Made by a program: the position numbers and the translations under genes. A DNA stretch of 64,000 nt from Brasenia schreberi (lineage: Eukaryota; Streptophyta; Magnoliopsida; Nymphaeales; Cabombaceae): assembly GCA_036023115.1 (NCBI GenBank), contig JAYKKT010000061.1, positions 10,058,501 through 10,122,500 of the forward strand, written 5' to 3'. The notes beneath the pieces were generated by a model. That model ran no database searches. It was not told the DNA's origin and saw nothing but the letters and a program-made list of their open reading frames with translations. This document shows, one piece after another, positions 23,888 through 36,018 of this stretch (positions within the stretch are counted from its first letter, which is position 1; the number at the start of each line of letters is the position of its first letter).

Positions 23888-24224
23888 CCACGATACTGCT
23901 ATACAACTATCTCTGATGGCGGTACCCATACCCTTCATTTACATGAAGTCAAATGCCCAAACGTCAAAAGGAGCAAGATGTTATGTTTAATACAATGTCC
24001 TTGTGATATACATGTGCCAAATTTGGTTTTGGCATGCTAAATTTGAGTCATGATATAAAACATGTTTAACCCTTTATGTCATGAGCAAAAGATTTTTCAT
24101 CACCTCAAAAAGCAAAGATTATGGTACATTAAACTTGATAGATCTTTACACCATACTGAATAAACAATTAAAAGGGATCATTATGGTTGCGTCTAATATT
24201 GGTCTGCACCATACCAAACTCAGA

Positions 24225-24425
24225 GGGATTGGTCACCTGGCTCGGGGATTCACTCACAAGTTGGAGGTTGTGAGTTGGATACCCGGGGCACGCATGCTTG
24301 GCTTCCGGCCCCCCATTTGTCTGCCGGTCACAAGAACTCGACTCACAAGATAAAGGTGGTGAGTTCGTACCCGGGGTATGCGCGCCTGTCAGCCTCCCTA
24401 TTGGTAACCAGAAGGGGAAAATGGG
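24225..24425 (+). mobile_element. Tandem dimer of type-b SINE-like units
   Basis: Unit one: ggtcacctggctcggggatt, cactcacaagttggaggttg, tgagttggatacccggggca. Unit two: ggtcacaagaactcgactca, caagataaaggtggtgagtt, cgtacccggggtatgcgcgc, then cctattggtaaccag. Two heads lie about 100 bases apart in the same direction. Confidence 0.6.
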
Positions 24426-25164
24426 GCTACCACCACAAACTATCATGGTTCAGAGTGTACATGGAATGGTTCTCTCTCTGTCTCTCTCACTCACACACAC
24501 ACACACACATCGATCCAAACAGATGCTGGGGATCACCAAAGGCACAAAAAATCGGTGATTGGAAATTTGAATCCACTTATCCATTGTGATTCAAACTATT
24601 AGTGAGCTTATTCTAACAGTTTGCTACAACTTGTAGATTGAAAGTTTCCCAAGAAAATCATGGTATATTGAATTGATAATCTGTTTATTCCTTCTGGATT
24701 TCCATTCCAGTGGCTGATGTGAGATCTAAACTGATGTTATCAGCCCAATAGATTAGGCCTTTAAGAGCAGGGAGCAACCATTTGATTATATTGCTGCTGA
24801 TGGTGATCTTGGAAATACTGGTCTGATTGAATAGGATTTGTTCACTAATTAGGTTTAAATTTTGGATGAAATAATTGAAACTTAATCAGAATATGATTGA
24901 GCTATTCATGGTTCTTTCTACATCTAACTGGTTAGATCATCAAGTATGCACTTGAATTTGGATTTCACACAGAACTGGATATTAACAATCCAAGTCGATC
25001 TCGTTGTAACCATACAAACATTCGATCACTAAACTTGGTGTGTTTAGTCCAAATTCCAGTCACTTCAGATCTAAATACAACCCATTGATATTGATTATCT
25101 TCTGGTGACTTCTTAAATTATTTCAATTTCAGTGCAAAAGATCTGGAGAGTAATGACAAACTTC

Positions 25165-25360
25165 AGGGGTGTTTGATTACAAGGCTCGAGGTTGCGGAGC
25201 TGGATCCAGTTCCCATTGCTAATCAAACACAGGCCTCAATGTGCAATAAAAAGAAGGGTCCTGTGACCTGCTTCATACTCCATTACAAGGTCCAGCTACA
25301 GCCCAACCCTAGGGGTGGGCTGCGGGAAACGCTCTGTAGTCCCACAATCAAACACTCCCT
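25165..25360. mobile_element. MITE with TTTGATT terminal inverted repeats
   Basis: The ends aggggtgtttgattacaagg and the inverse of ccacaatcaaacactccct form inverted repeats. The 196-base interior is noncoding and G+C-richer than its flanks. The superfamily cannot be fixed without a clear target duplication. Confidence 0.6.
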
Positions 25361-25572
25361 AAAGGCTCTTTAGAAATTGGGCCACTAGTTTTGGTCTCCA
25401 TGTATGTGGAAAGGTCCAAACTATCGTGATACTTCAAAGTGTCAAAGTACTTTTTAGATCACATTCGATTGGAGATTTGTAGTTCAGTAAGTCGTAATAA
25501 TGGGAAGCATTGTTTGTTTGAATATATCTTTCGTTCATGCAAGCATTCCTGTTGCCTAAAGAATTAGCTGCC

Positions 25573-25583
25573 TAAAGAACCTT
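25573..25583. repeat. Target-site duplication, 3' side of the minus-strand RTE
   Basis: taaagaacctt, matching 28755-28765 on the other side of the element. Confidence 0.8.
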
Positions 25584-28500
25584 ACAACAACAACAACTAA
25601 GTCTTTTTCCATACTAGACGGAGTTAGCTACATGGATTCTTTGTTTTCACATAGCCCTATGATGTGCCATGTTAGCAGTTAACTCACAATAAGCTAGATT
25701 ATTCTTTATTGTTTCTTTCCAACACTTTTATAGTCATCCTCTACCTCTTTTAATACTTTCCAAATTTAGTTTTCATACCTTCTTATAGGTTCTTCTTTTG
25801 ATCTTCTTTCTATATGTCCAAACCATCTTAAACGACATTCTCTCATTTTATCCTCTATTAGTGTCACTCCTAATTTGTTTATAATAACCTCATTATGTAT
25901 ATGGTCTTTTCTTGTAACATCTTCATTTTTGTCACACACATCTTTTATACATATTGATGATTAACTACCCAACACCCATAACCATAAAACATGGCAGGTC
26001 TAATTGCTCCTCTATAATATTTACCTTTTAACTTTAATGATATCTTCTTATCACAAAGAATACCGGATGCTCCTCTCCATTTTAACCAACCAGCATTAAT
26101 TCTATGGGTAACATCTCCATCAATTCTTCCATCACTCTAAAAAATTGCCCCTAGGTATTTAAAACTTTTCTTTTGGGGATACAATATGTGTCAATTTTAA
26201 TTTCTATGTCCTCTAAAGTAACCAAATGATTAAATTTACATTCCATATATTTTGTCTTTGTTCTACTAAGTCGGAAGCCTTTACTTTCTAATGTTTCTCT
26301 TCATAGTTCCAATTTTCTATTAACTTTTTTCTTAGACTCCTCCACTAACACAATGTCATCTGCAAATAACATACACCAAGGTACTTCATCTTGAATATGT
26401 TTTGTTAACTCATCAATCACCATGATAAATAAGTATGGACTCAAAGTTATCCTTGATGTCACCCAATATTAACTTCAAAGAAGTTTGTCATTCCTTCATG
26501 AGTCCTCACACATGTTTTTGCAGTACATGTCTCTTATAAGGTTAATGTATATCAATGGGATACCTATTTTTTCTAAGGTTCTCCAAAGAATCTCCCTCGG
26601 TACCCTATTGTAAGTTTTTCTAGATCAACAAATATCATGTGAAAGTCCTTCTTTTTTGCCCTAAAATGTTCCATAAGACGTCTCAAAAGGTAAATCGCTT
26701 CAACAGTAGATTTGCCTGTCATGAATCCAAATTGGTTCTCTATTGTACTTGATACTTTTCTTAACCTACATTTTATAATTCTTTCCCACAATTTTATAGT
26801 ATGGCTCATTAACTTGATACTTCTATAATTTGCACAATTCTAAATGTCTCTCTTGTTCTTACTCGTTCTCCATTCTTCAGGCATCTTTTGGTTTCTCCAT
26901 ATTTCAATAAATAGTCTTTTGAGCCAAGTGATTCCTATTTTTCCTAGTATTTTCCAAACTTCTATAAGAATATTGTCTGATCCTATAGATTTACCACCCT
27001 TCATATGTTTAAGAGTCTCTTTGACTTTATTCTTTTGAATACGTCAGTAGAAATTATGGTTTATATACTTTTCTGATTTGGCTAACTCTCCTAAGCTAAT
27101 ACTAACATCTTTATTTTCATTAAAAAGCTTATAAAAATAGTTTTTTCATTTATTCCTTATATATCATTTGCCACTAGAAGTTTTTCATCATCGTCTTTGA
27201 TGCATCTAACATAATTAAGATCTTTAGTTTTCTTATCTCTAGCCCTAGCTATCCTAAAAATATCTTTCACCCTCTTTTGAGTTGAGTTTTTTATATAAAT
27301 CCTCCCAAATTTTAGTTTTTGCTTCACTGACGGCCTTTTTCGCTTCCTTCTTTGCTTTGTTATAAGCCTCTAAAGTTTCACTAGTTTTCTTAGAATAATG
27401 TAATTTATAATATGCCTTCTTTACCTTGATTTTATTTTGCACTACTTCACTCCACCACCAAACTTCTTTTTGTGCCAGTACACCTCCTTTAGATATGTCT
27501 AACACATCTTTTGCCACTTTCCTAATATGTCACAAAGTGTATCAACATAATTCCAAACATCTCCTTGAAGAACTTTCTGTTTAAATATATTTTTTTTCTC
27601 GCTTTTGAGGTTCCACCATTTAGTCTGAATAGCTCGATGCACTCTTTTCTTCTTTATCCATTTTTTTATTTGTAAATTCATAACTAAAAAGTCAATATTG
27701 GGTGGTTAAGCTTTCTCTTGGAAATACCTTGCAATCTTTACAACACACTCTATCTTTTTTCTACAAATAAAGTAATCAATTTGTGTTTGTGATAAGCCAC
27801 TCTTATAAGTAATTAAATGTTCATCTGGTTTTTTGAAGATTGTATCGACTATAAATAGATCAAATGCCATAGCAAAATGTAAAATCTCCCTACCTTCCTC
27901 ATTTATATCCCCAAAACCAAAGTTTCTATGAATACTTTGATATCCTAATGCCTCTTTACCGATATGTTCATTTAAGTCTTCTCCTAAACAAATAATCTCC
28001 CTTTGTGCATTCCTTTTAATCACCTTATCTAACTCTTCCCCAAAATATCTTTATACTATCTTCTAGTCCTACTTGGGGTACGTAAGCACAAACTATATTG
28101 AAAACCTCTACTCCTAACACTAATTTAAATGTCATGATTCAGTCACTATATCGTTGTATGCCTACTATACTCTCCTTTAAATCTTTATTTATGATAATAC
28201 CAACTCCATTTTGAGCATTTTTCTTACCTAAGTACTATAATTTAAAATATGTATCCTTTATCTCCTTTGCTTTTTCTCCAACCCACTTTGTCTCTTGTAA
28301 ACATGTAATATGAATCTTTCTCTGAATCATAGTATCTACCACCTCCATTAGCTTACCGGACAATATTTTGATATTCCAGGAACCAATATGAATCTTATTA
28401 TCTAGGACTAGCTTTCTTACCCCCCGCATCCATTCATATTGAAAATGCGAAGACCCTTTCTGTAAATTATTCATTACATTCGAGCAACAATGTAGCAGGA

Positions 28501-28754
28501 CTAACTTTTTTATCCACATATGTCCATGATGTGGGAACCCTCTCTGCAATTGATTCATTACATCCGGGCAAAAATGTAGTGACCCTTGCTTACTTATCAC
28601 TGTATTCGGGCTCTCAAAGCAATGCTCATAATTTGTATAATCCATGGTATAAAAATCCGACAAGGTTTTACGCTAGCTATCGGAAGCCTAACACAACCCT
28701 CCTCATTTATCTGGGTTTAGGACCAACACTGCAAGGGTGATCCCTGAGTTTGCG
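25584..28754 (-). mobile_element. Full-length RTE-type LINE, decayed
   Basis: At about 3.17 kb this is full length for an RTE element. On the minus strand the endonuclease comes first (IHIGSWNIKILSGK near 28400, CLQETKWVGEKAKEI, GEDLNEHIGKEALGYQ). The reverse transcriptase follows (NYRSIKLMSHTIKLWERII, ENQFGFMTGKST, DFHMIFVDLEK near 26630, and the FADDIVLV box near 26370). It ends with the same C-terminal domain and short (GTT)n tail as the copy in PGL intron 2. An 11-bp direct repeat, taaagaacctt, at 25573-25583 and 28755-28765 is the target-site duplication. Many stops and frameshifts show it is dead and older than the intronic copy. Confidence 0.92.
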
Positions 28755-28765
28755 TAAAGAACCTT
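28755..28765. repeat. Target-site duplication, 5' side of the minus-strand RTE
   Basis: taaagaacctt, matching 25573-25583. Confidence 0.8.
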
Positions 28766-29249
28766 GTCACTACAATTTTCATATGAATTTCGAGAATAAT
28801 AGTTCTCATTGTCCACATTGAATTAAGCATCAAGACCCATTTCCACTTCTAAACATCAGTTTTTATTCTTCCACAAGGACCTGCTCTCATGGCTGCGGTT
28901 GACTGGAAGCACATTCGATATCGAAGCTACCGAGATCGATACCTGGGGTGTGTGTATGCGGTAAGAACTATAGAATTGACACTTTTTTCTTTTGTTTTTT
29001 AATGACAATTGGTAAAGGTCATCACAGAGGGAGGGGTTCGAGGCCAGGGGATCTCCGTAATGGAGGGAGGTTTGTCTTTGTTTCATCCAATGATTGGTAT
29101 GAGTGTAAAGAGGGTTCATGTAGCCGGTGACGCCATTAAGGTAGTTAATCTGGTTTCTTCTTTCGGTGTCTGCTGATGGGGTTTTCTCATAGTAAGAGGG
29201 GTTCTGGAAGAAGACACTGGTCACTCTTTAGTTCTCCGCTCTTGTTAGA

Positions 29250-31390
29250 ATTGATTTTCCAAATTCATCTATCTTTATCTTTGAAGCTAAGCCCTACGCT
29301 TTGACCGTAGAGAAGAATGTCACAGGTGGGGGCCTCGATGGATACAAAAATGCGAGAACCTGGCGAATTATGTCAGGCGAGAAACAAACATCGATTGATT
29401 GAGAGACTAATTACAAACAGTCCCTTCAATCATCTTTCGTTGGGAAGGACAATGGAGAGAATCTGACGGCCAACAAAAAAAATCGAGTTCAAGAAAGTGG
29501 GTGAAAATGTTCTTGTTTTATGAGTTTGAAGGGAAGAGATAAAGATCGCGTGTTGGAGGGCTGTCCACGGTCTTTTGATAAATGTCTCCTACTCATTCAA
29601 GAATTCGAAGAAACCAAGACGCCATCGGAAATAAGGTCCATTTTCTCTCTTTTTTGGGTTAAGATTCTTGATCATCCTATCGATGATATGATTACAGAAA
29701 TAGGTAAAGGAATTGAAAATGTGTTTGGAAAATTTTTCAGAAGTCGATGCTGATCAGAATGGCAGAGTAATCAGATCTCATCTTCGACTCAAAATTATGT
29801 TAACATAACAGTGTCATTACGAAGGGGAATCATGTCAAGTTTTGGAGGAAGGAATCAGAAATAGTGGCTTCTCACACAGTATCAAAGATTGCCTACTTTG
29901 TGTTATCGACGTGGAGTTCTTATTCATGTAGAAGACGACTTTGGCAGAGAAGAAGAGGTGACAGGAAGATTTATAGTTAGGAGACTGGGTAAAGGCGTCA
30001 GGAGATGGGAATGAAAGTAATACTTGTTGAGATGGTTATGAATCTTCCTCAATCTCAGGAAGGACTCTGAAGGTCTTAACTCTAGATTGTGTCTGCTGAT
30101 GGAGCAAACTATGAGGAACCCAAGAAAGTTGGAGAAAGGAAAGAGAGCCCAGAAGATGAGGTTGGTATAAAGGAGACCGAAGAGTAAGCTTTAACCTTTG
30201 CGAATTCATAGTCTTCTAGTGAAAAATTAAATGGAGGCAATTCTTAGATTAGAATAATCACCAAAAAGAAGAACAAGATAACTGTAAAATCTAAGCAACA
30301 TGTAAGAAATTCAAAGATCACCGAGGATAAAGAAGTAAGGAAGGGAGGATCCAAAAGGTTGCCATCTGTTGGAACCAATCTAGCTAACGAGATGGATATC
30401 GAAGAGGGTCCAGTAACTCAAGACAGGAGAAGGAAGTTATATATGAGGATGCTAATTGCAATGTAGAATCGGCGAGACTGCCAAGCAACCCCGTTGGGAG
30501 TCATGAAGATCATTATCTGGAACTATTGGAGCCTTGGGAACCCTCGTGCAGTTCCATCAATTCGCTTTCTTCTAAAGAAGGAAAATCTCGATGTCCAGTG
30601 CATGATCGAGACAAAACTGTTGGGTTCCGAATTTAGTGAATTCAAAAGAGAAGTGGTTTTTATAGATTGGGTTCGAGTAGCCAAGGAAGGAGAGATGATC
30701 TCAGAATTTTATGGAAGCAGGAAATAGACCTGGCTTTCTTTCTTCTTTTGGTAATGACTTGATAGATGTTTTCTTCAACCAGGGTGGGGGTCAAGATGAA
30801 TGGCGCTTCGTACTTTTTTTTCGGAATCCAGAGGCCAGGAATCTGCACGTCTGGTGGGAAATGATCAGATATCTCGCACAGCAGACATAATTTGCCACTT
30901 CGGGGAAGCTTTCACTAAGATACTGAGAAGTGAAGAAGAAGAACGGCCGATCTGTGTTCGATCAGTCAAATGGAAGGTTTCTAGAAAGTTGCCGGTGAAT
31001 GTCGGTTATCCGATCTGGGATGCAAAGGACTGACTTTCGCGTGGTCTAATGGAAGAATCGGTGTTCAGAATGTTAAGGCGAATCTCGATAATTTCCTAGC
31101 AAATTCTCTTCGGACTAATCGATGGAACAAGACCCATGTTACCCATCTGAAGGCTCTGCACTTAGATCACATCCCGATTACACTATGCACAGAAACAAGG
31201 ACGGAGGATCAATATTGGAGAAAGGGGAAAAACTTATTCAAGTTTGAAAAGATGTGGATTACACATGGAATACGAAGGGATAATTAAAGAAGCATGGGGA
31301 GAAATTAATCTAGTGGGCGAACTACAAAAGACTTGGAACAAATTGGAAAATCTGAGCAAAAACCTTGAAAATGTGGAACCCTAATGTTCT
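29250..31390 (+). mobile_element. L1-type LINE, ORF1 and endonuclease half, 3' end missing
   Basis: ORF1 relic: DRVLEGCPRSFDKCLLLIQE and the DUF4283-like continuation lie at 29520-29750. A zinc-knuckle region follows near 29885 (RLPTLCYRRGVLIHVEDDF) in which two of the usual cysteines are replaced. ORF2 begins at about 30500 with MKIIIWNYWSLGNPRAV, the degenerate start of an apurinic-like endonuclease. It continues in shifted frames to FAWSNGRIGVQNV and LDHIPITL (the SDH-type motif) near 31150, and to KFEKMWITHG near 31245. The reverse transcriptase that should follow is absent; a (TA)n microsatellite begins at about 31530. There are multiple stops and frameshifts. Outer borders are approximate. 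Confidence 0.85.
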
Positions 31391-31519
31391 TCTTAGCTAT
31401 GGTGGTGAAGGAATTAGTCTCTCAAATACTACTTTTTAATTCAAATTTTTATCATCAATCTCAAAGGTCGAACAATAAATATTATGCAGTTAAATACATT
31501 ATGTATTTAGCACTACCTT

Positions 31520-31529
<10 letters not shown>

Positions 31530-31594
<65 letters not shown>
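31530..31594. repeat. (AT)n microsatellite
   Basis: About 32 units, preceded by (CT)n, just beyond the truncated end of the L1 element. Confidence 0.95.
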
Positions 31595-31598
<4 letters not shown>

Positions 31599-31599
31599 C

Positions 31600-33080
31600 C
31601 GTAGGACTGGCAGAAATTAACGTCCCCAGCTCCAACGACAATTGAAGCTCCAAGGATGATCCCATCAATATGCCTCTCCAGTGAATCTGCTTTTGTTTAG
31701 TCTTATTTTAACAAGACGGGGAAACCAGATAACCGGATCATATAGGCCTCCGTCATTTTGAAGATCACTCGATCCAGCCCCAGTTTTCATGAGCTGAATC
31801 TGATCAAGTTGAATGCAAGTCATGTCAATCATGACGGCAATGCTTAATGAAGTTTATTTTGGCATGCTTCATGATGGCAAAGTTTATTCATTGCATGATG
31901 GAGCAAATGACGTTTTCACGTCCAAGAGCTAAATTATTAAATAGAACCAGGACCAATTAATGAACCAAGCTGCTAGTAGTTCGGTTCGTCTCTGGCTCCT
32001 TCGTGTTCGGTAGGAGCTGAAGATGAACGTTAATCTATTTAAGGTACATGAATTGCTGTTTCTTGTTCAATCTTGTCACAAAGGAAGAGCTTTAGGTAAA
32101 TGAAGGTCGAGGGTGTTCAGTGTGAGTTTGATTCGTGGTGGTACTAAACCTGCATGCCTAGACTCTCATGGGCTTGTAACCATGATTTTGTGTTAAGTTC
32201 TCAATTTGAAAGTAGTGCTTAGGCTTTCGTGCAAGATGACACTGCAATACCATAGAGAAGAAGGCTCTTGGATTTTTCTGTGAAATTCATGGTCAAGTTC
32301 CCTTGATCCACTTCTCCTTGATGTTAATGTTTTTTACTCAAATCGAATGCATGAAACCATAATTTCATACGACCGATGAGTTTCATATTTGATACAAAAT
32401 AGAACTTGGAACTGCGAGTACCAAAATTTGTCTTCCAGCTCCCCTGATACTATGAATCAAATGCAGCTTTAAGGAAATCACACTCTCAACTTGGTTCGAC
32501 TCGGCTCTAAAAGGGTAACAAGTCATTCATGAACACGATCAACCAAAGGCTGTTTGTCTGGCAGTTAGCTATGTTCATTCTATAAAAAAAACAACATGAG
32601 CAAACAATTTCTGGCATCATCGCGCAACCCTGACGAGGTCCATGTTGGGCTCCAGGCATGGGCGTATCAGCTCATGCCCTCCATGACCAACGTGATGCTG
32701 TAGTTTTGATGGCTAAGTGTGGTCTACCATGAGCATTTTGGGTTGTGTCATAATTTGCATCCACCAGGAGTTTAAGCCATGTCTACAAATCTTTTCCTTG
32801 GCTTGAATTCTCTCTCTATCAACAACGAAGAAGATGATCTGACCACACGATTTCATTAAGCGGATTCAAGTATGGATTCAGAGAGTCTCTCCAATGTAAA
32901 AGAAGAATACATGAATCTGAATCAACACTTTGGTGATATCCTGTTTTGCTCATGAAATTTGACCAAGCTGGTTGAGGACTAGTACTGTATTTGGCATGAA
33001 AAGAGAGCATTATGAATTAACCCCTTCAACTGCATACTGATATAGCCCTCGATCAAACACTTATACATGTTACCCTTGTG
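31600..33080. other. Gene-free stretch
   Basis: No coding motifs, long frames or clear repeats were recognised, other than a short (CT) tract near 32810. Confidence 0.5.
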
Positions 33081-33217
33081 TAGAGTTGTCAATACCGGCA
33101 GGGCCTGCCTGGCCCAGCACCAGACTTTGGGTGCTGGGGGAAATGTGGGCCAGGCTGGAACGGCCCACATTTTATATGGACCTCAATGTGGTCTGGCCCG
33201 GGAAGCCCCAGGCAAGG

Positions 33218-33258
<41 letters not shown>

Positions 33259-33407
33259 CTAGGCCATTCATCCTGCTCTGTAAATGGGCTAGAAACGTCT
33301 GGCCTTGTCCTACATTTTTTTTAGGGTAGGGCCCTTCTATTTTGATATATACATTCTTGTGGGTGTTCTTTTTCCGATCCAACTTGTGGGCAGTCTTGAC
33401 AATTCAT
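33081..33407. mobile_element. Short hAT-like nonautonomous element
   Basis: The left end tagagttgtcaataccggca and the inverse of the right end ggcagtcttgacaattca match in part. The interior has GGCCTGGCCC words and a (TA)n run at 33221-33257. It directly abuts the ycf2 fragment. No transposase; no clear target duplication. Confidence 0.45.
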
Positions 33408-34480
33408 GAAAGGTGAAAAGAAGAACAATATGATTTTTGAGAAAAAGCAAAAAATCTATTTGAAATACTTCATATGTTTCCCCCAAAACTTCATATGGTT
33501 TCAAATATTACTAAATGGTTTATTAGAGGTGAAATGTTGTAAAGAAATTAGATACTTTTCCTTTGCCCTTGTAAGGATCAGATCGGGGAGAAGAAAGAAA
33601 TAGTTGACACATTCAAGATGATAACTTATTACGAAATTCACCCTATTTCATTATATCCATGATGTAATATGCTTTTGAAGAATGATGACATATGGTCAGT
33701 TATGATAAGGTCTCTTTCTTAAATGAGAACTTTTCCTTGGGATGTATTTTATTTATTTCATCTATTCCATAATTGGAGCAAGGGGAGAAGCACAGGCTGC
33801 ATTGCGATTTTGAAAAAGAAGAGATATTTCGACATGTCACCCTACCAATATCAAGATGATATGGTGCATCATATGGGTTTTGCCTTCTATGTTATTCATC
33901 GAGATTGAATAAAAAATACTTTGAGCAAGGGATTCAATTCCAAAGATTAACCCCAAAAAAACTCTTTATTGACAAGTTTTATTGTAGGATTAAAAAATTG
34001 TATTTGAATCCCTTAGAATTTGATCCGAAAAATCCAAAAGTAAAACTAACAGTATTCGGTAGAAATAGCATAAGGGAGGCAACCAATCACCATAGATTGT
34101 TCGGAATAATGATTCAAATCCAATACACAACATATAAGAAATCTATCGTAGTTTTTCTTGATGAACACTGATTGCAAAGTATGAAAGGTACATAGATCGT
34201 ATAGGAAATGATTGCGATTTTAAATATGAAATATTTATATGTATGTATATATACATATATGATTAAGCAACGGTACTTATCCAATGAGAAAAGAGTCAAC
34301 AGAATTGGTTCAGTACTTCTCTTGTTTCTTGAATAAAGAGATCCATTCAATCAGGATCCAAATCCACGTAGACCGAAATCAAATGGCTCAATGAGAGAGA
34401 AAAATCCCTCGAACCGTGCAATGCATATATACGCACAGGTAACTGTTTCCAGGAGTATTTGAGTGATTGATTAGATATAA
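33405..34480 (+). pseudogene. ycf2: Decayed plastid ycf2 fragment in nuclear DNA (NUPT)
   Basis: Ycf2 is a very large plastid-encoded protein. The translation, pieced over several frames, follows an internal Ycf2 segment in order: FKMITYYEIHPISLYP (33610), FYLFHLFHNW (33750), MVHHMGFAF (33860), FYCRIKKL then RLFGIMIQIQYTTY (33980-34135), FLDEH, IKQRYLSNEKRV, RDPFNQDPNPRRPKSNGS (34340-34395) and NCFQEYLSD (34443). DNA words such as gagatccattcaatcaggatc also fit the plastid gene. Stops and indels throughout show it is dead. The transfer could have come directly from plastid DNA or by way of a mitochondrial copy. Weak similarity may extend past 34480; I could not confirm it. Confidence 0.85.
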
Positions 34481-34796
34481 TTTCTTTGATTTAGAAGGAA
34501 GAACTTGCCTCATTGTCTCAATTCCTATTCAAACGTAGCCTGGTTCACATATTTTATGTACTAGGAAATATTTACCGTCCACAAAGGACATTCTTTGTCT
34601 AAATAAGCATATTGATAAAAGACAAATACATGAAGTCTTTCAATGAGATCAATAGTGCTTTTCCAAGATCCACAAAATGGAATCTGTTCCACATGCACGC
34701 ATGCACACACACATGTATATATACGTATGTATGTATCTGTATCTTTTGATGTCTTGCCATTGCTAAGTAGAAGTCATCAATCAATTTATATCTTTT

Positions 34797-34912
34797 GTTG
34801 TGGGGTACAATGGGAGGCTGGGGCCACGTGTATGCCCTCAGGTATTGAATTCATGATCATCATCTAGTGGGTCGATCCCCTCGCCAGGTGAGTCATTGTT
34901 CGTTCTGCATCA
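34797..34912 (-). mobile_element. SINE-like unit (type b)
   Basis: On the minus strand: tgactcacctggcgagggga, tcgacccactagatgatgat, catgaattcaatacctgagg, then cccattgtaccccacaac as tail. Confidence 0.6.
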
Positions 34913-35303
34913 CTTTATATATTTCTTCTATAACAATTTGCAACGTATATCATGGTGGATTCTTCATACTCCATGATAAAGAATAGCTTCCAATGGAACC
35001 CTCTAAGTTAAATTTTGGGAAGTATTTAATGAATCTTGTTTTACTTGAGAAATGATCCTTCGAAATAACGAAGTCACCATACCATTGAAGTGGACGGTAA
35101 TTCTGAGACCAACAAATGATCGAAGTTCCAACTTTCCTTTGTTCTTGTGACAGACATCTTATTGGAGTTGATCTTGAATTTGTAGTGGATCAGAAACCCA
35201 AGAAAGGTCAACCAATTGATGATTCCATTGTGAATGTGTGCGATGTCATTGCGAAAGATAAACAACGATTATATTGAATAAACATATTCGGTAATGGCCT
35301 ACT

Positions 35304-35705
35304 TGTAAAGTAAAGGTGTCTATTCTCGACAATCTTATCACATGAACGACTAGATTGGTGAATCCAGCATTTACCTGTGGTGGGCGTTACAGTACCTATC
35401 CATAACAGTAATTGTTACGGATAAGCACAATAACAATGGATGAAGCTCCAAAAAGGAAAGCCCAGCCAGGAAATCCTGAAGGGAGGAGTTCGTGTTGCTT
35501 TATAAATACAGAGCAACACATAAGGATTTAATACAGTAAAAAAGAAATAAAAGCCCTCTCTGGAAAATCTAACTACGTGGTAACCGGGAAAACAAATCAC
35601 CCTTACCTCTTTTTGTTGTTTCCGCTGCTAAAAATCAAAGGTGACTCACCGTTGTTGATGCGTACCTGGAGTGAGGATACATCAGGTTTTTGCAGAAGTC
35701 ATCAA
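35304..35705 (+). repeat. 5' LTR of Copia 1
   Basis: It shares with 41018-41355 the words ctcgacaa, gataagcacaataacaa, ataaaagccctctct, gtggtaacc and aaaatcaaaggtgactcacc in the same order. It begins TGTAAAG and ends about CATCA, just before the primer-binding-like site. Confidence 0.8.
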
Positions 35706-35820
35706 AAGTGCTATCAATGCCTGGTTTGTCCCTGCAATTTGCAAAACAAGGTACACTTAATAAATAAATAATTAGTAAATGGAGAAGAGAAGGAGGAGGA
35801 AGACTTCTTGTTACAGAAAA

Positions 35821-36018
35821 GTTGGCCCAAGTCGAGATAGGGCAGAGGCAGGCAAAAGTTGGCCCAAGTCGAGACAGGACACAGGCACACAAAAGTCGGC
35901 CTAGGTTGAGATAGGGCACAGGCATGCAAAAGCCGGCCCAAGTCAAGATAGGGCACAGGCATGCAAAAGCCAACCCAGGTCGAGATAGGGCAGGGTCAAG
36001 GTAAAAGCCGGCCCAAGA
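35821..36018. repeat. 37-bp minisatellite in the Copia 1 leader
   Basis: About five tandem units. The core resembles ggcccaagtcgagatagggc followed by acaggcatgcaaaag. The units differ by a few bases each, and the last is cut short. Open frames across it are by-products of the repeat. Confidence 0.85.

Larger units (their letters stand above)
23400..25572. other. Upstream region of the COBRA-like gene, no other gene seen
   Basis: It holds the (CA)n(GA)n tract, the SINE dimer, a short (CT)n(CA)n tract at 24475-24510 and the MITE at 25165-25360. No promoter element can be assigned with confidence. Confidence 0.5.

Noticed and set aside
34920..35300. Possible continuation of ycf2 beyond 34480
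   Set aside because: Only scattered words resemble the plastid gene; I could not follow an ordered alignment.
35821..36018. CRISPR-like array
   Set aside because: The units are directly adjacent with no spacers, and this is plant nuclear DNA.
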